Assembly (NCBI GenBank): GCA_000209815.1
Contig: FP929036.1
Coordinates: forward strand, 288,296 to 352,295
Length of the DNA stretch: 64,000 bases
DNA from: Butyrivibrio fibrisolvens 16/4
GTDB taxonomy: Bacteria > Bacillota > Clostridia > Lachnospirales > Lachnospiraceae
Direction: 5' to 3'
In this document: positions 1 to 10,293 of the stretch, one piece after another
Layout of the letters: each line of letters starts with the position of its first letter
Numbering within the stretch: the stretch's first letter is position 1
The notes under the pieces: model-generated
Told to the model about the DNA's origin: nothing
The model's input: the letters and a program-made list of their open reading frames with translations, nothing else
The model's database searches: none
Program-made: the position numbers and the translations under genes

Positions 1-236
1 TCCAGGCCGAAGGCAGAGCCTCCGCCTAAAACAACGCTGTGAATAACCTCAGCTGCTGCAAGAGGATCAAGCAATCCTGTTTCTCTTCCGGCCGGGCCAC
101 CACCTCTGATATCCAACCCACAAGGTGCTCCCTCTGGAGCCACAATAACAGTTACACCTGTGCCTGCCTTATTATCCTCAGTCTGTCCAATTCTTACATT
201 TCCAATTGAATTAATATCTATTTCTTTTAGCTTCAT
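1..236 (-). CDS. P1 family peptidase (DmpA/L-aminopeptidase type), N-terminal part
   Basis: The minus strand from an ATG at 234-236 reads MKLKEIDINSIGNVRIGQTE and continues open to the window edge. The segments CGLDIRGGGPAGRET and VLGGGSAFGLD are typical of the N-terminal half of the P1/DmpA family, self-processing aminopeptidases with an N-terminal nucleophile; the processing site itself lies beyond the window. A GGGGAGG ribosome site stands just upstream of the ATG. Only about 78 codons are present. Substrate cannot be told from the sequence. Confidence 0.85.
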   Translation of the reverse strand, partial: MKLKEIDINSIGNVRIGQTEDNKAGTGVTVIVAPEGAPCGLDIRGGGPAGRETGLLDPLAAAEVIHSVVLGGGSAFGL

Positions 237-260
237 ATTTACCTCCCCTAGGTGAAATAT

Positions 261-1862
261 TTATCTGTTAATTTTATACGTATATGCGGTATTGTAAGTA
301 GCCACATAGAGTGTATCATCTTTTATTTCAAATTGGCTGGCTGCAGACTCGATTTTAATCTGCTCCACCTTTTCGCCTGTGTTCTTATCCAAAAGATACA
401 TATAATCAGGCTCTGCTGTAAAGCCGTATCCACAAATAATAGTGTCATCTACAATCTGGAAATTGCAGGCATTACTAACCTGAGGCTCGCTTCGCCACAG
501 CACAGTATCAGTCTTCATATCTATAGCCACCATATATCCAGATCTTGATTCTTCAGAGGTATATCCATTATGGCTAAGTGATACATACAATATGCCATCC
601 ATAGCTTTTGCCCAACGAATATACTGTCTAGCCATAGATTCCTTTCCCTCTTCTGCATCTGGACCATTACAAAGCTCAGCCAAATCATAGGTATGTAAAA
701 GCTCATTTGTCTGATAATCGTACAGGAATAATGTGGTGAACTCATATCCAAAATCTCCACCATCTCCTGGAGCATAATAATAATTGCCATCTCCATAGCT
801 TAAGAAAGCTTCTTCAAATCCATTTTTCTCAGCCCAAACGGAGGTATCAAGCCAATCTGTTTTATCTTTGCTAGTCTCGGTGAGAGTGATGTGCTTTTCT
901 GCTGCAGGCTTTACTGAATCGCTTGTGTATTTATGCCAGGTTGGATTGCTGATTATTACACCTTGTGATTCTCCTGTATATTCATACTCCTCTCCATCGC
1001 CCATTGATTCAGGTTCTAATTCTTCAGTTTCTGCTGTCTGCTTTGTAACTATAGAATCAATGTCCTGCTTACCAGATGCTTTATAATTTTCCTGAATTAA
1101 TCCTGGAATATCATCCTCAGTGATTACAACATCCATATCTCCTGTAGCATAGCTTGCAATTTCGTATGGAGAAAAATAAATATGAACCCCTTCATCTGAT
1201 AGTGTCCAAGTGTAGGTATCTTCATTCATTTTAACTTCAAACGGATCACCATCAATTGCACATTCACACAGCAGATAATTCTCGATATCCTCTTTATTAT
1301 CTGGGTACTTCTCAAAAATCTTCTCTCTAATCTTTTTCCAGAGGGCCTCTTTGTCTGTTATAACCTCCGACAAACCAAGAACATGTCCTGTATTAGTATC
1401 AAGATTTATAGAATAAGTGTAGTGAGAAGGATGTGCACCATCCGCGTCAGTGTAGCTGTATGCCAATGCTGAAAGGAGCCTGTCATCTGCCCTTACCACA
1501 TCAACAGTATTCTCTGCTATATACCCTGTAGCATCGCCCTCGCCATACTGCTGATTCATATATCCATAATCCTTAACAGAATTTTTAGCATTATTTTCCC
1601 AATCAGAATTATAGCTATCAATGCTGCTGGCAAGATTAGGAAAACTATCTGCATAATCTTCTGAAAGAATAATTTCCGGGTAACAGCCCGTGGCATAAAC
1701 TTTCCCATCTGCTTTTGCTTCCAGTGGATGCTTTACGATAGTGACGCCAATTTTTGCCTGGTTAATCTTACTTCCACTTTCATTTGTGATATTATCGCAT
1801 CCCACCAGGGATAGAGAGCATATCACTGTCATTGCTAAAACTAATAATCTTTTCATCATCAC
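261..1862 (-). CDS. Lipoprotein with DUF3298/RsiV-like domain and C-terminal PQQ-like repeats
   Basis: Probably a membrane-anchored extracellular protein of 533 residues. A short basic start, hydrophobic helix and lipobox LVGC (Cys22) mark a lipoprotein signal. Residues about 55-250 (DGAHPSHYTYSINLD, LSEVITDKEALW) resemble the DUF4163/DUF3298 region found in RsiV and PdaC-like proteins. The last 200 residues, with GILYVSLSHNGY, TVLWRSEPQVSN and DDTLYVATYN, look like PQQ-type beta-propeller blades. The GTG at 1862 overlaps the stop of the acyltransferase gene by four bases and has GAAGGG seven bases upstream; ATG codons at 1859 and 1856 are alternatives. Likely translationally coupled to its neighbour. 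Ligand unknown. Confidence 0.8.
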   Translation of the reverse strand: MMMKRLLVLAMTVICSLSLVGCDNITNESGSKINQAKIGVTIVKHPLEAKADGKVYATGCYPEIILSEDYADSFPNLASSIDSYNSDWENNAKNSVKDYGYMNQQYGEGDATGYIAENTVDVVRADDRLLSALAYSYTDADGAHPSHYTYSINLDTNTGHVLGLSEVITDKEALWKKIREKIFEKYPDNKEDIENYLLCECAIDGDPFEVKMNEDTYTWTLSDEGVHIYFSPYEIASYATGDMDVVITEDDIPGLIQENYKASGKQDIDSIVTKQTAETEELEPESMGDGEEYEYTGESQGVIISNPTWHKYTSDSVKPAAEKHITLTETSKDKTDWLDTSVWAEKNGFEEAFLSYGDGNYYYAPGDGGDFGYEFTTLFLYDYQTNELLHTYDLAELCNGPDAEEGKESMARQYIRWAKAMDGILYVSLSHNGYTSEESRSGYMVAIDMKTDTVLWRSEPQVSNACNFQIVDDTIICGYGFTAEPDYMYLLDKNTGEKVEQIKIESAASQFEIKDDTLYVATYNTAYTYKINR

Positions 1863-2944
1863 ATTTTTTCCCTTCCAAACGGCAATTTAACATTTGATAC
1901 CAACCAGGACAAGCATACTGTAACTGCCATACAAACTGTAAGAGCATATGCATTTCCCAGGGTTCCCAGGCTGTCCCAGCCATTAATATGAGCATAAATC
2001 GTTATTATAATCTGATGGAACAAATAACATTCAAAAGAAATATCTCCCAGGAACACCAAAGGCTTTGCTCTTAATCCCACTGAAATATTTCCATATCCGA
2101 GCATAAATACGAGAATCAAAAATATACTTGCAAAAAATCCAAGCATTAATGGCCCGAAAGCCATTTCTCCTGGAATAAAAACAATCACAAGCCATACTAA
2201 TAATGCCACTATTTCTATTATTGTATACTTCTTTACCTGATTTTCCCACTCCGGATGGCTCTGCTTTAAAATGATGATGATTTCACCCAGTGCCAATCCA
2301 ATCAAATGAAATCCAAGGCAAAACAGTGGCGTTTGCATAAATCCAAAGTCCCCAAGACCAATTAATCCAGCCAATGTGGATATAACAGCTATATATAATA
2401 AAGCTAAAACAATGATGCAAACCATTCGTATAATTGGCTTGTTTGTATTTCTTTTTGATTTTGCCCAAGCACTAAATGGAATGTTTACAATACTTAGCCA
2501 CATCATTGTGGCAAGATACCATCCAACAGAATTACCGGCAAAAGGTCTGAGTAGCCAGGTTTGTAGCATAAGAGATGATAAAACGAAATCTCCCACCAAA
2601 ACAAGAATTGGCTTGATACTGTGACTTACTACAAATCCCTGCCCTTCGTTATATAAAAAGGTAAGGAGATTAGTCACAAAGTATAATGGATATAGTCTCA
2701 CAAGCTTTCTTTTCAGATAATCTTTTATGTTTTCTTTTGTAGGACTAATTTCCTTTAAAGCCAGGGAATATGATGCCATTACTCCTGTCAAAAGGAAAAA
2801 GAAGTACACGCCAGTCTGTGCACCTATATCACCTGGCAAATACTTAATTCTCCAGGTTTTTCCGTGCCATAAAAAAATCATCGCAAAACATATAAATCTA
2901 AAAAACTGAATTTGATCTGCCCTTTTTAATCTAGTTTCTGTCAT
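1859..2944 (-). CDS. Acyltransferase 3 family membrane protein
   Basis: Integral membrane O-acyltransferase of 361 residues. The start RADQIQFFRFICFAMIFLWHG is the usual opening of acyltransferase 3 (OafA/YrhL) proteins, with the family His in the first membrane segment, followed by about ten hydrophobic segments and a late FECYLFHQII helix, also typical. The family transfers acetyl or succinyl groups to surface glycans; the substrate here is not known. It overlaps the following lipoprotein gene by four bases, so the two probably work on the same envelope component. Length is normal for the family. Confidence 0.85.
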   Translation of the reverse strand: MTETRLKRADQIQFFRFICFAMIFLWHGKTWRIKYLPGDIGAQTGVYFFFLLTGVMASYSLALKEISPTKENIKDYLKRKLVRLYPLYFVTNLLTFLYNEGQGFVVSHSIKPILVLVGDFVLSSLMLQTWLLRPFAGNSVGWYLATMMWLSIVNIPFSAWAKSKRNTNKPIIRMVCIIVLALLYIAVISTLAGLIGLGDFGFMQTPLFCLGFHLIGLALGEIIIILKQSHPEWENQVKKYTIIEIVALLVWLVIVFIPGEMAFGPLMLGFFASIFLILVFMLGYGNISVGLRAKPLVFLGDISFECYLFHQIIITIYAHINGWDSLGTLGNAYALTVCMAVTVCLSWLVSNVKLPFGREKM

Positions 2945-2987
2945 CTCTTACGATACAATCCTTTCTCTCCTCAAATAACCCTAAACA

Positions 2988-3015
2988 GCCCACAAGAAGA
3001 AATCTTCCTGTGGGC
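2988..3015 (-). terminator. Hairpin after the flotillin gene
   Basis: Inverted repeat GCCCACAAGAAGA / TCTTCCTGTGGGC with a two-base loop, lying between the flotillin stop and the acyltransferase start. The T tract after it on the minus strand is weak (TGTTTAGG), so it may be a partial terminator or an mRNA-stabilising stem. Confidence 0.55.
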
Positions 3016-3031
3016 CACACTAATTGATTTA

Positions 3032-4537
3032 TTACTGTTCAGTTTTTACGCTTACATCAGCACCAGTGATGTTTACATTCTTATTTACCTTAGCATCGTA
3101 TGTGTTTGCTCTCATGATTTCTGTGAAATCAACACCAGTTGCTTCGCTCATGGTATCAAACACCTGCTTCATAACGATTGGCATATTTGCAGAAATTCTT
3201 GCTGCTCCGCCTTCGCTGCCATCACCTGTTTCATAGATGTTAATCTTATCAATCTGTGAAAGTGGCTTAGCAATTTCAGCTGCAATTTCAGGCATTACCT
3301 TAATCATCATCTCTGCCATAGCAGCGCCGTTGTACTTGCGATATGCCTCTGCCTTCTTTTCCATTGCCTCAGCTTCTGCAAGACCCTTTGCCTTGATTGC
3401 TTCAGCCTCTGCCTTACCTTTTGCTGCAATACCTGCTGCCTCTGCATCATACTTTGCCTTGATACCTGCGGCCTCCTGCTCTGCTGCGAACTTCTGAGCC
3501 TCTGCCTGAGCTTTCTTTGCATCAGCCTCACGCTCCTGCTCGTACTTAGCAGCTTCTGCCTTCTTCTGTCTCTGAATGAGCTCAGCCTCGGCCTTCTTTT
3601 CTGCCTGATACTTCTCAGCATCTGCCTGCTTCTCAATCTGAGCTGCAAGTTCCTGCTGCTTAACAAGTACTTCCTTCTGCTTCAGTTCTGCCTCGCGCTC
3701 TGCCTTAGCAATCTGAGCGTTTACAGTAGCTGCCTCAATTGTCTTCTGCTGTTCCTGCTGCTGGATTGAATAAGCTGCATCGGCAACAGCGTTTGCTGTA
3801 TCAGCCTGCTGCTTTAACTCTGCCTGCTTAATAGCAAGTGCATTGTTCTTCTCAGCGATTTCTGTCTGTGCTGTAACTCTTGCATCGTTTGCTGCCTTGT
3901 CTGCCTCAGCCTGCGCAATTGCTACATCTCTATCAGCCTGAGCCTTTGCAATAGCTGCATCCTTCTTAATCTTAGCTGTGTTGTCCATACCAAGATCATT
4001 GATAAGACCATTCTCATCAGTTACATTCTGGATGTTGCAAGAAAGAATCTCAATACCAAGCTTGCTCATATCGCGAGAAGCCTTCTCCATAACCTGATCA
4101 GAGAAGCTATCTCTGTCAGTGTTGATTACCTTAAGAGAAAGAGTACCGATAATCTCACGCATATTACCTTGTAATGAATCCTGAAGATCCTGAGTAATCT
4201 GCTCTGGATTCTTATTAAGGAAGTTCTTTGCTGCAAGCTGGATAGCTGCTGGATCAGTACCAATTCTTACCTTTGCAACAGCATCAACATTTACATTGAT
4301 GAAATCGTTTGTAGGTACTGACTGCTCTGTCTTAATATCAACTGTCATCTGTCCAAGGTAGAGCTTATCAACTCTCTCGAAGAATGGAATCTTGAGACCT
4401 GCACGTCCGACTAATATTCTAGGATTTTTTCTAAGACCTGAAATGATATAAGCTCTATCAGGTGGGGCCTTTACATAGCCTGCTACAATAATTAAAAGAA
4501 GCACTATGATAAGTGCAATAATAGGGATAAGTTCCAT
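3032..4537 (-). CDS. Flotillin-like SPFH membrane scaffold protein
   Basis: 501-residue flotillin. An N-terminal membrane helix (residues about 3-22) is followed by an SPFH/band-7 domain (about 30-200, with RAYIISGLRKNPRILVGRAG) and a long Ala/Glu/Lys-rich coiled coil of EAE and KAEAE repeats (about 200-420) typical of FloT/YuaG. Flotillins form oligomeric rafts in the cytoplasmic membrane that organise signalling and secretion proteins. No NfeD gene, the frequent partner, is seen next to it. A TTTCCTCC complement immediately before ATG 4537 gives a strong ribosome site. Single-gene unit, with a hairpin after it. Confidence 0.93.
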   Translation of the reverse strand: MELIPIIALIIVLLLIIVAGYVKAPPDRAYIISGLRKNPRILVGRAGLKIPFFERVDKLYLGQMTVDIKTEQSVPTNDFINVNVDAVAKVRIGTDPAAIQLAAKNFLNKNPEQITQDLQDSLQGNMREIIGTLSLKVINTDRDSFSDQVMEKASRDMSKLGIEILSCNIQNVTDENGLINDLGMDNTAKIKKDAAIAKAQADRDVAIAQAEADKAANDARVTAQTEIAEKNNALAIKQAELKQQADTANAVADAAYSIQQQEQQKTIEAATVNAQIAKAEREAELKQKEVLVKQQELAAQIEKQADAEKYQAEKKAEAELIQRQKKAEAAKYEQEREADAKKAQAEAQKFAAEQEAAGIKAKYDAEAAGIAAKGKAEAEAIKAKGLAEAEAMEKKAEAYRKYNGAAMAEMMIKVMPEIAAEIAKPLSQIDKINIYETGDGSEGGAARISANMPIVMKQVFDTMSEATGVDFTEIMRANTYDAKVNKNVNITGADVSVKTEQ

Positions 4538-4664
4538 ACATTTCCTCCTTCTGCGATTAAATAATCGCTATAACCATCTTTTGATAGTTATATAGTATAT
4601 CTACCCTGTATATTTAAACATATCTGTTTCAGAAAGTTAAGTATATATATTCCTCTTTTTGAGT

Positions 4665-4699
4665 AAAAAAGGCCAGCAGGAAAATCCTACTGACCCTTT
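4665..4699 (-). terminator. Rho-independent terminator of the cyclic-nucleotide-binding gene
   Basis: On the minus strand GGTCAGTAGG-ATTT-TCCTGCTGGCC is followed by TTTTTT, directly after the stop at 4719. Confidence 0.85.
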
Positions 4700-4718
4700 A
4701 TAAACTGTATTCTTCTTT

Positions 4719-6992
4719 TTACATACGGAGATATTCTAAGCCCTTGCGTACTTCCTCTGGCACCTCACCCTCATTTTTCTCCACCTTATCAATCATAGTC
4801 TTAAGATGATTGTAGGCTTGCGTACACTTTATTTCGTGCCTTGAAATCACCTGCTCATACATAGGATGATTAGCTACCTTTGCACGATATGCCTTTGAGA
4901 AGGTACAGTGTTTGTTTAGGATATTACGCTCTGCCTTATTTAGACGAATACTTCCCTGGGCCTCAAAATTAATCCAAATTGTATACTGCTTTGTGAAGGC
5001 CTCACGCATATTATTGCGGGAAGATTTAAGCAGAGTCTTAACCTTCTCTTTGTTCTCTGCAGATAAATCCTTGTTCTTTCGATAGAATGTAAAGTAATCG
5101 TAAAAATCTGATGTGAGACATTCTGAACCGATATCGTTCCAGCGAGAGCCCTGCTCTTTTCTGCAAATCTCCCAACGGAAAGCACCGCAGCAATATATCA
5201 TCAGCTTGTCTAAATCATCAAATGTGAACATCGGAAATACGAATCGGCCTGGTGAATCTACTTTTATACCACCACATTCCTGCCACATCATGGCACGCAT
5301 TCCACAGTTTGGTAAAAGAATAATATCTGGCTGAACACGCTTTAGATAAGATTCACTCTTTACTCCTGCTTCCATATCAGTGAAGAATCCTTCACGAAGG
5401 AAAATGCCATAATCAACTTCCTCAATCTTTCCCATAGCTTCTTCTAGCTTAGCCTTGGTAAGGAGCATTTTCATTACTTCCGCACCAAAGTCTTCCTTTG
5501 TAAGAACCGGGCAGAAGGAAGTCATTTTTCCAGAAGTGGTTCTGTTTGCTGATACAAAGAAGTTGTTCATTTCAAACTTAACCTTTTGCTCCTGGTCGTT
5601 CATCCAGTTAGGCATATCCGCCTCTGAAATATTACCGGATTTACGTTCCTCAAGAACGAAGCCTCTATAGTCCAAATCCAGCTCGTTTCGGCTAGGCTCC
5701 CTCTCTCCTGCATATACTGCACGAAGCCAGCTATATATGGTAAATACGTGCTCACTCTGACAAAGGGTATCCAGCCTATCCATTATATCTGCCAGCTCGT
5801 TCGTCAGGTCATCTCCAATGGCATCATAGTGGATGTAGCCCATATTCAAAAACATCTTAATAATAGTATCAAGCTCACCGCCATAGGCTTCAAATTCCAG
5901 AGCTCTAAAGAAGGTCTTTTGATAAATTTCATAGAATAAATCAACGGCTTTCTTACGAACCTTACGCTCGTTATCCTCCTTACCCTCTCTATCAGAAAGA
6001 GCAAGATATGCATTAAGCTCCTCTTTGTACTGGGCTGTTTTTCTTCATCAACCTCCGCAAATTCACAGATATGCTCGAAGGTCTGAGTGAACTCAGCCTG
6101 TTTCATCATCTTTGCTTCATCAAAGTTTGCTGCAGTTGCAGCAAAGTCGTGGCTGTCATACTCTGTCCAGCGTTCTTTAATTAACGACTTGTCATATAAG
6201 CCCGACTGTGAAATAAACTTGTAAAGCATCTTCATTAGCTTCTTGATATCATCCTGCTTCGCACCATGCTGGGCAGCATAAATCTGCAGGTTAAACAGAA
6301 GCTCGAAAATATCGCCCTTTTCCGAAGATATAAGAATAGGCGCAAATTCCTCCAAATAGAAGCCCATTATCTCAATAGATTCGATGGCACGCTTCATATA
6401 TCCACAGCTGATACCAATAACACCAGTTGCTATCTCATTTCTACTTCCATAGATACTTTCAATTTCTTTATTATCAACAGAATTTAAACTATCAATGTAG
6501 TCATGCTCCCAAGGAAGAATCTCATCCTTTAAATCAAGAGGTTCTATTTCCTCAATCATAGGAATTTCCTGGATTTCAGCTCCCATTGACCTACATTGCT
6601 TCTTATATTCATTATAAATTCCACGACAATAGCTATAGAAATCATCAGTCTTTTCTTGTAGCTATCGTAGATTTTAAAAACATCGCGGCACTGCCTAAAT
6701 GCACCCTTAGAGAATCCAAAAATGTACACAGGCTGAGCCTCGAAGATTGCATCAAAATCAGACATACTCTTGTATGGGCATTTTATAATCATAGAGTCTT
6801 CTGCCACGGTATAATCTGCCTCATACTCCAGATTCAATGCATCTGATAGTCCCGCAATTGTACCTGGTCCCAACGTCAGATGCTGATCCTTCCACACCTG
6901 CTCAATGGAGCCCGTCACAATAACGTACATGCTATCTACAGGGTCACCCTCGTTTATTAACTTTTTCCCTTTTCAACATTAATAGTCTCCAA
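4719..6992 (-). CDS. Large cyclic-nucleotide-binding-domain protein (reading frame broken by three A-run losses)
   Basis: Three overlapping minus-strand frames form one protein of about 758 residues when one A is added at each of 6962-6966, 6651-6654 and 6038-6042. The N-terminus (VEKGKKLINEGDPVDSMYVIV, then VWKDQHLTLGPGTIAGLSDA) is a CAP_ED cyclic-nucleotide-binding fold. The best start is a TTG at 6992 with AAGGAG six bases upstream. The remaining 600 residues are soluble, helical and have no domain I recognise; several Cys-rich stretches (LPNCGMRAMMWQECGG, IYCCGAFRWEIC) lie near residue 570. No DNA-binding helix-turn-helix is evident, so it is not a simple CRP regulator. It is transcribed alone and ends at a good terminator. 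Confidence 0.7.
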
Positions 6993-7133
6993 GTGCTTCT
7001 CCTTAAAGTGTGCATTATACCCCAATATTGTATAGCTTAATTATAAAATTGTCTGAAAACTATTGCAATCGTACATATACCTTTTCACAGAAAATTAAAA
7101 AACCTTTATATAACGGGGCCTGATAGTGTAAAT

Positions 7134-7159
7134 AAAAAGGAGGCTAATATATAGCCTCC
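7134..7159 (-). terminator. Terminator overlapping the hydrolase stop
   Basis: GGAGGCTATATATTAGCCTCC followed by TTTTT on the minus strand; the stop codon TAG of the hydrolase lies in the hairpin. Confidence 0.85.
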
Positions 7160-8049
7160 AAAAACTTGCTTACTATGTTGTGATACTCCTGCCTTGCATA
7201 CAGGTAGCTTTCGGCGTGACCTGCCCCTGGAATTAAGTGAAGTTCCTTGTACTGCTGGCAAGCTTCGTATCCTGCTTTGCTATGTTTAGGTAAAATAAAC
7301 TTATCATCAGCTCCATGAATAAAGCAAACCGGTGTGGTAGTGTTTTTCTTAAATGAATCAATTGGTCTGATTCTATCCAAACGATAACCATGTACTATCT
7401 GACTTGCTATAGATGCCAAATGCGATAAAGGCTTTGGAATATGAAACCAGCTCCACCCCAAATCTTCCAGTAACACGGAAAGGTCTGTAAAAGGGCAATC
7501 AGCAACACAAAACTCAAACCCTTTATCCAGACCAAGGGCAAGCAGTGAACTGGCTGCTCCTAAACTTTCCCCATGTAAACCTATGCTTATCTCACGACCA
7601 AACTTTTCCCTGAGAAGTCTGGCTATATTAACAATATCCCTGCTTTCTTTATATCCCATTGAGCAGTAGCAATCTGCATTGTCACCATGATGTCTAATGT
7701 CGTATATATAAGCATTGTAGCCAAGCTCATGGAAAATGTTTAAATACTTAACTCCACCCAATCGATTGTAGGTATAGCCATGGGTGATAATTACAAACTT
7801 GTTATCCTCTCCTGATGGGATGTATGTGCCATGAATAAGATATCCATCATCCATTGTGAAGTTCATTTCGACCTTTTCATATGAATCATATGGTCCCCAC
7901 AAATCCTTGCTTTTTTCTATCTCAGGTGCCTTATCAACTGGCACACGATTTTTAGGCAAAGTAACGAACCTTAGTAGGCCAACAGAAAACACTACTAAAA
8001 CTAGTAAAATCACAAATAACACAATAAAAATAATCAATAAAATCTTCAC
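7144..8049 (-). CDS. Membrane-anchored alpha/beta hydrolase
   Basis: 301-residue serine hydrolase. An N-terminal hydrophobic helix (residues 3-26) should anchor it outside the membrane. The fold is seen in THGYTYNRLGGVKYLNI (oxyanion side), the nucleophile elbow GLHGESLGAASS and CFIHGADDKFI with a late GAGHAESY carrying the catalytic His. This set matches the BAAT/YqkD-like branch of alpha/beta hydrolases common in Firmicutes. Substrate is unknown; peptidase or esterase activity is possible. It follows the MFS gene by 26 bases on the same strand and may share its transcript. Confidence 0.85.
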   Translation of the reverse strand: MKILLIIFIVLFVILLVLVVFSVGLLRFVTLPKNRVPVDKAPEIEKSKDLWGPYDSYEKVEMNFTMDDGYLIHGTYIPSGEDNKFVIITHGYTYNRLGGVKYLNIFHELGYNAYIYDIRHHGDNADCYCSMGYKESRDIVNIARLLREKFGREISIGLHGESLGAASSLLALGLDKGFEFCVADCPFTDLSVLLEDLGWSWFHIPKPLSHLASIASQIVHGYRLDRIRPIDSFKKNTTTPVCFIHGADDKFILPKHSKAGYEACQQYKELHLIPGAGHAESYLYARQEYHNIVSKFLEAIY

Positions 8050-8075
8050 AAAACCACACCTCGATTTATTTAAAT

Positions 8076-9473
8076 CTATTTAAATGTATCCACTGTAACC
8101 TGATCCAGATTAACGAACTTGGTCTCTTTAACCTTGGTCATTAATATTATAAGTGATAATGCCATAAACGGAACACAGATTACTAAGAATAGCACATCAA
8201 TAGGAATAAACTTTTGACCTATAATAAATGCAATTTGTCCTATAAACATGCCGGCTCCAATAAGGACTGATATGGTACCCATAACAGATGAACGCATGCT
8301 TGATGGAGATGATTCTGCAGGCATTGTAAGAATCAGTGTATCTGACATGGACCAAAGGCCACCTATAGAACAACCATAAGCTACTCCTGCTGTAATTGGA
8401 CCCCAGCCTAGTCTACATGCTAATACAAAAATTAAAAGTCCCCCTAAGGCTATTGTTCCAAGTAAGAGACAAACTCTTTTTCTTCCTAATTTGTCCGAGA
8501 AAAGACCGCTCAGTATAGTAACAATTCCATTACAGAATGGATATATCAAAAGTGCCAATGACACCATCTGTGTTGTCATAGCTCCCTCTAAAACTGTTGC
8601 ATAGTAGGATGTGTAGAAGGTTGTTGCAAAGAATAAAAATCCTGCGATTAAAATCCATCTCAATTGCTTGTTTGTAAATATAAACTTAAATGCATTAAAA
8701 ACTCCACCTTGGTCGGAGGTATTGTTTTCTTTTTCTGTCTGGCGGCGTCTTTCCTTCTCTTCTTCAGTTAAAGAAAGATAAAATATTCTTTGTTCTAAGA
8801 ACACAGGTGTTTCTTTAACAAAAACCACTGATAAAATTCCTACCACTAATGCCACAGCAACAGGTATGACATATACATATTTCCAACTTGATGGCACCGC
8901 TTCGTTCAGAAAGAATTTGGAAAGTATACCAATTGATGATACTGAAATAAGGGCTATGCCCTTAGCTACAAAACTGTAGGTGGCACGTTTCTCCTTTGGT
9001 GCTGTCTCCATAATATAAAGAACCTGCATATCATTTGGTGTGAAAAACAGCATAAAAAGCATTCCTACGATATATTGAACAACACTTGTTGAAGTCATAA
9101 CAACAAGCATACCAAGGCCCATACCTATGGTGTTGATCATAAGAAATAGTCTTCTTCCATAGCGATCGGACAGAGCCTTATAAAAAGGCGCTATTATCAG
9201 GAATAGGTTTGACAACAAATTCCAACTTGCCACATAGTTTAGCGACTCCTTATATTCTGTTGAATTAACGTCCCTGGATGATATTTTGAATAAATCAAAA
9301 ATAATGTATGGCTGCATAGCCGAATTGATGTTAGATGTAACCTCATCAACGATGTAGATAATAGTAAGAACCACCATTATCATACCAAGATAGTAAGCAG
9401 GCTTAGGTGCACTGGCAGCCTTTCTAAGGCGCACTAACTCCTTGGCCTCCTTCTCAAGAGTATTATTTCCCAT
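8076..9473 (-). CDS. MFS transporter
   Basis: 465-residue major facilitator with about 12 membrane segments. The loop motif ALSDRYGRRLFLMINT between segments 2 and 3 and the repeated GLFSDKLGRKRVCLL between segments 8 and 9 are the MFS signature A motifs. A charged cytoplasmic loop (LTEEEKERRRQTEKEN) separates the halves. It resembles sugar-porter type members in the LEQR-like stretch after segment 6, but the substrate cannot be assigned. The ribosome site GGGGGAA lies upstream of ATG 9473. It probably forms a unit with the hydrolase downstream. Confidence 0.88.
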   Translation of the reverse strand: MGNNTLEKEAKELVRLRKAASAPKPAYYLGMIMVVLTIIYIVDEVTSNINSAMQPYIIFDLFKISSRDVNSTEYKESLNYVASWNLLSNLFLIIAPFYKALSDRYGRRLFLMINTIGMGLGMLVVMTSTSVVQYIVGMLFMLFFTPNDMQVLYIMETAPKEKRATYSFVAKGIALISVSSIGILSKFFLNEAVPSSWKYVYVIPVAVALVVGILSVVFVKETPVFLEQRIFYLSLTEEEKERRRQTEKENNTSDQGGVFNAFKFIFTNKQLRWILIAGFLFFATTFYTSYYATVLEGAMTTQMVSLALLIYPFCNGIVTILSGLFSDKLGRKRVCLLLGTIALGGLLIFVLACRLGWGPITAGVAYGCSIGGLWSMSDTLILTMPAESSPSSMRSSVMGTISVLIGAGMFIGQIAFIIGQKFIPIDVLFLVICVPFMALSLIILMTKVKETKFVNLDQVTVDTFK

Positions 9474-9540
9474 ATAAAATTCCCCCTTATCATTTATACC
9501 CTAGATATAAGAATAACATCATAATGAGGAAATCGCAAAG

Positions 9541-9575
9541 AAAAAAATCCTCCTGGCTAAAACCAAGAGGATTTG
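9541..9575 (-). terminator. Terminator of upp
   Basis: On the minus strand AATCCTC-(14 nt)-GAGGATT followed by seven T residues, just after the upp stop. Confidence 0.88.
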
Positions 9576-9586
9576 AAAATATCGTA

Positions 9587-10225
9587 TTATTTTGTTCCGA
9601 AGATTCTGTCGCCAGCATCGCCAAGACCTGGGCAGATGTAAGCATCAGAATTAAGCTCACGGTCGATGTGACCAACGTAAATCTGTACATCTGGATGTGC
9701 TTCGTGAAGTGCGCGAACTCCTTCTGGAGCAGCGATGATTGCCATAAACTTAATGCGCTTTCCACCGTGCTGCTTGATAAGTCCGATAGCATCGATTGCT
9801 GAACCACCTGTTGCAAGCATAGGATCTGTAACTACAATAAGTCTCTCCTCGATTGGGCTAGGGAGCTTGCAGTAGTACTCGTGTGGAATATGTGTCTCCT
9901 CATCACGGTACATACCGATGTGACCAATCTTAGCTGTAGGAACAAGACGCTGAATACCGTTAACCATACCAAGACCTGCACGAAGGATAGGAACGATAGC
10001 CATCTTACGACCAGCGATAACTGGTGCCATGCACTTCTCGATTGGTGTCTCACACTCGATGTCTACTGTCTGTAAATCGTTGAGAGCTTCAAAAGCCTCA
10101 AGCATTGCTATTTCTTCAACAAGTGCACGGAACTCTGCTGTACCTGTGTTCTTGTCTCTTAACATTGTAATTTTGTGCTGAAGTAAAGGATGTGTTAACT
10201 CTACTACATTATCTAATTTTTCCAT
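9587..10225 (-). CDS. upp: Uracil phosphoribosyltransferase
   Basis: Cytoplasmic salvage enzyme making UMP from uracil and PRPP. 212 residues, normal length. Family marks seen include [18 protein letters not shown] at the start, [12 protein letters not shown], the PRPP-binding loop [13 protein letters not shown] and the late [14 protein letters not shown]. An AGGAGG site sits before ATG 10225. It follows the uracil permease gene on the same strand by 68 bases, so uptake and salvage are paired. Confidence 0.97.
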   Translation of the reverse strand: MEKLDNVVELTHPLLQHKITMLRDKNTGTAEFRALVEEIAMLEAFEALNDLQTVDIECETPIEKCMAPVIAGRKMAIVPILRAGLGMVNGIQRLVPTAKIGHIGMYRDEETHIPHEYYCKLPSPIEERLIVVTDPMLATGGSAIDAIGLIKQHGGKRIKFMAIIAAPEGVRALHEAHPDVQIYVGHIDRELNSDAYICPGLGDAGDRIFGTK

Positions 10226-10293
10226 TAAATAATTTCCTCCTAAAATTTCTTTAATATAATTTTATAAAATGGAAGTTTGACCATATAACTGGT

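Noticed and set aside
3307..3666. Arg/Gln-rich 119-codon frame inside the flotillin gene
   Set aside because: Out-of-frame shadow of the Ala/Glu coiled-coil coding region; no ribosome site.
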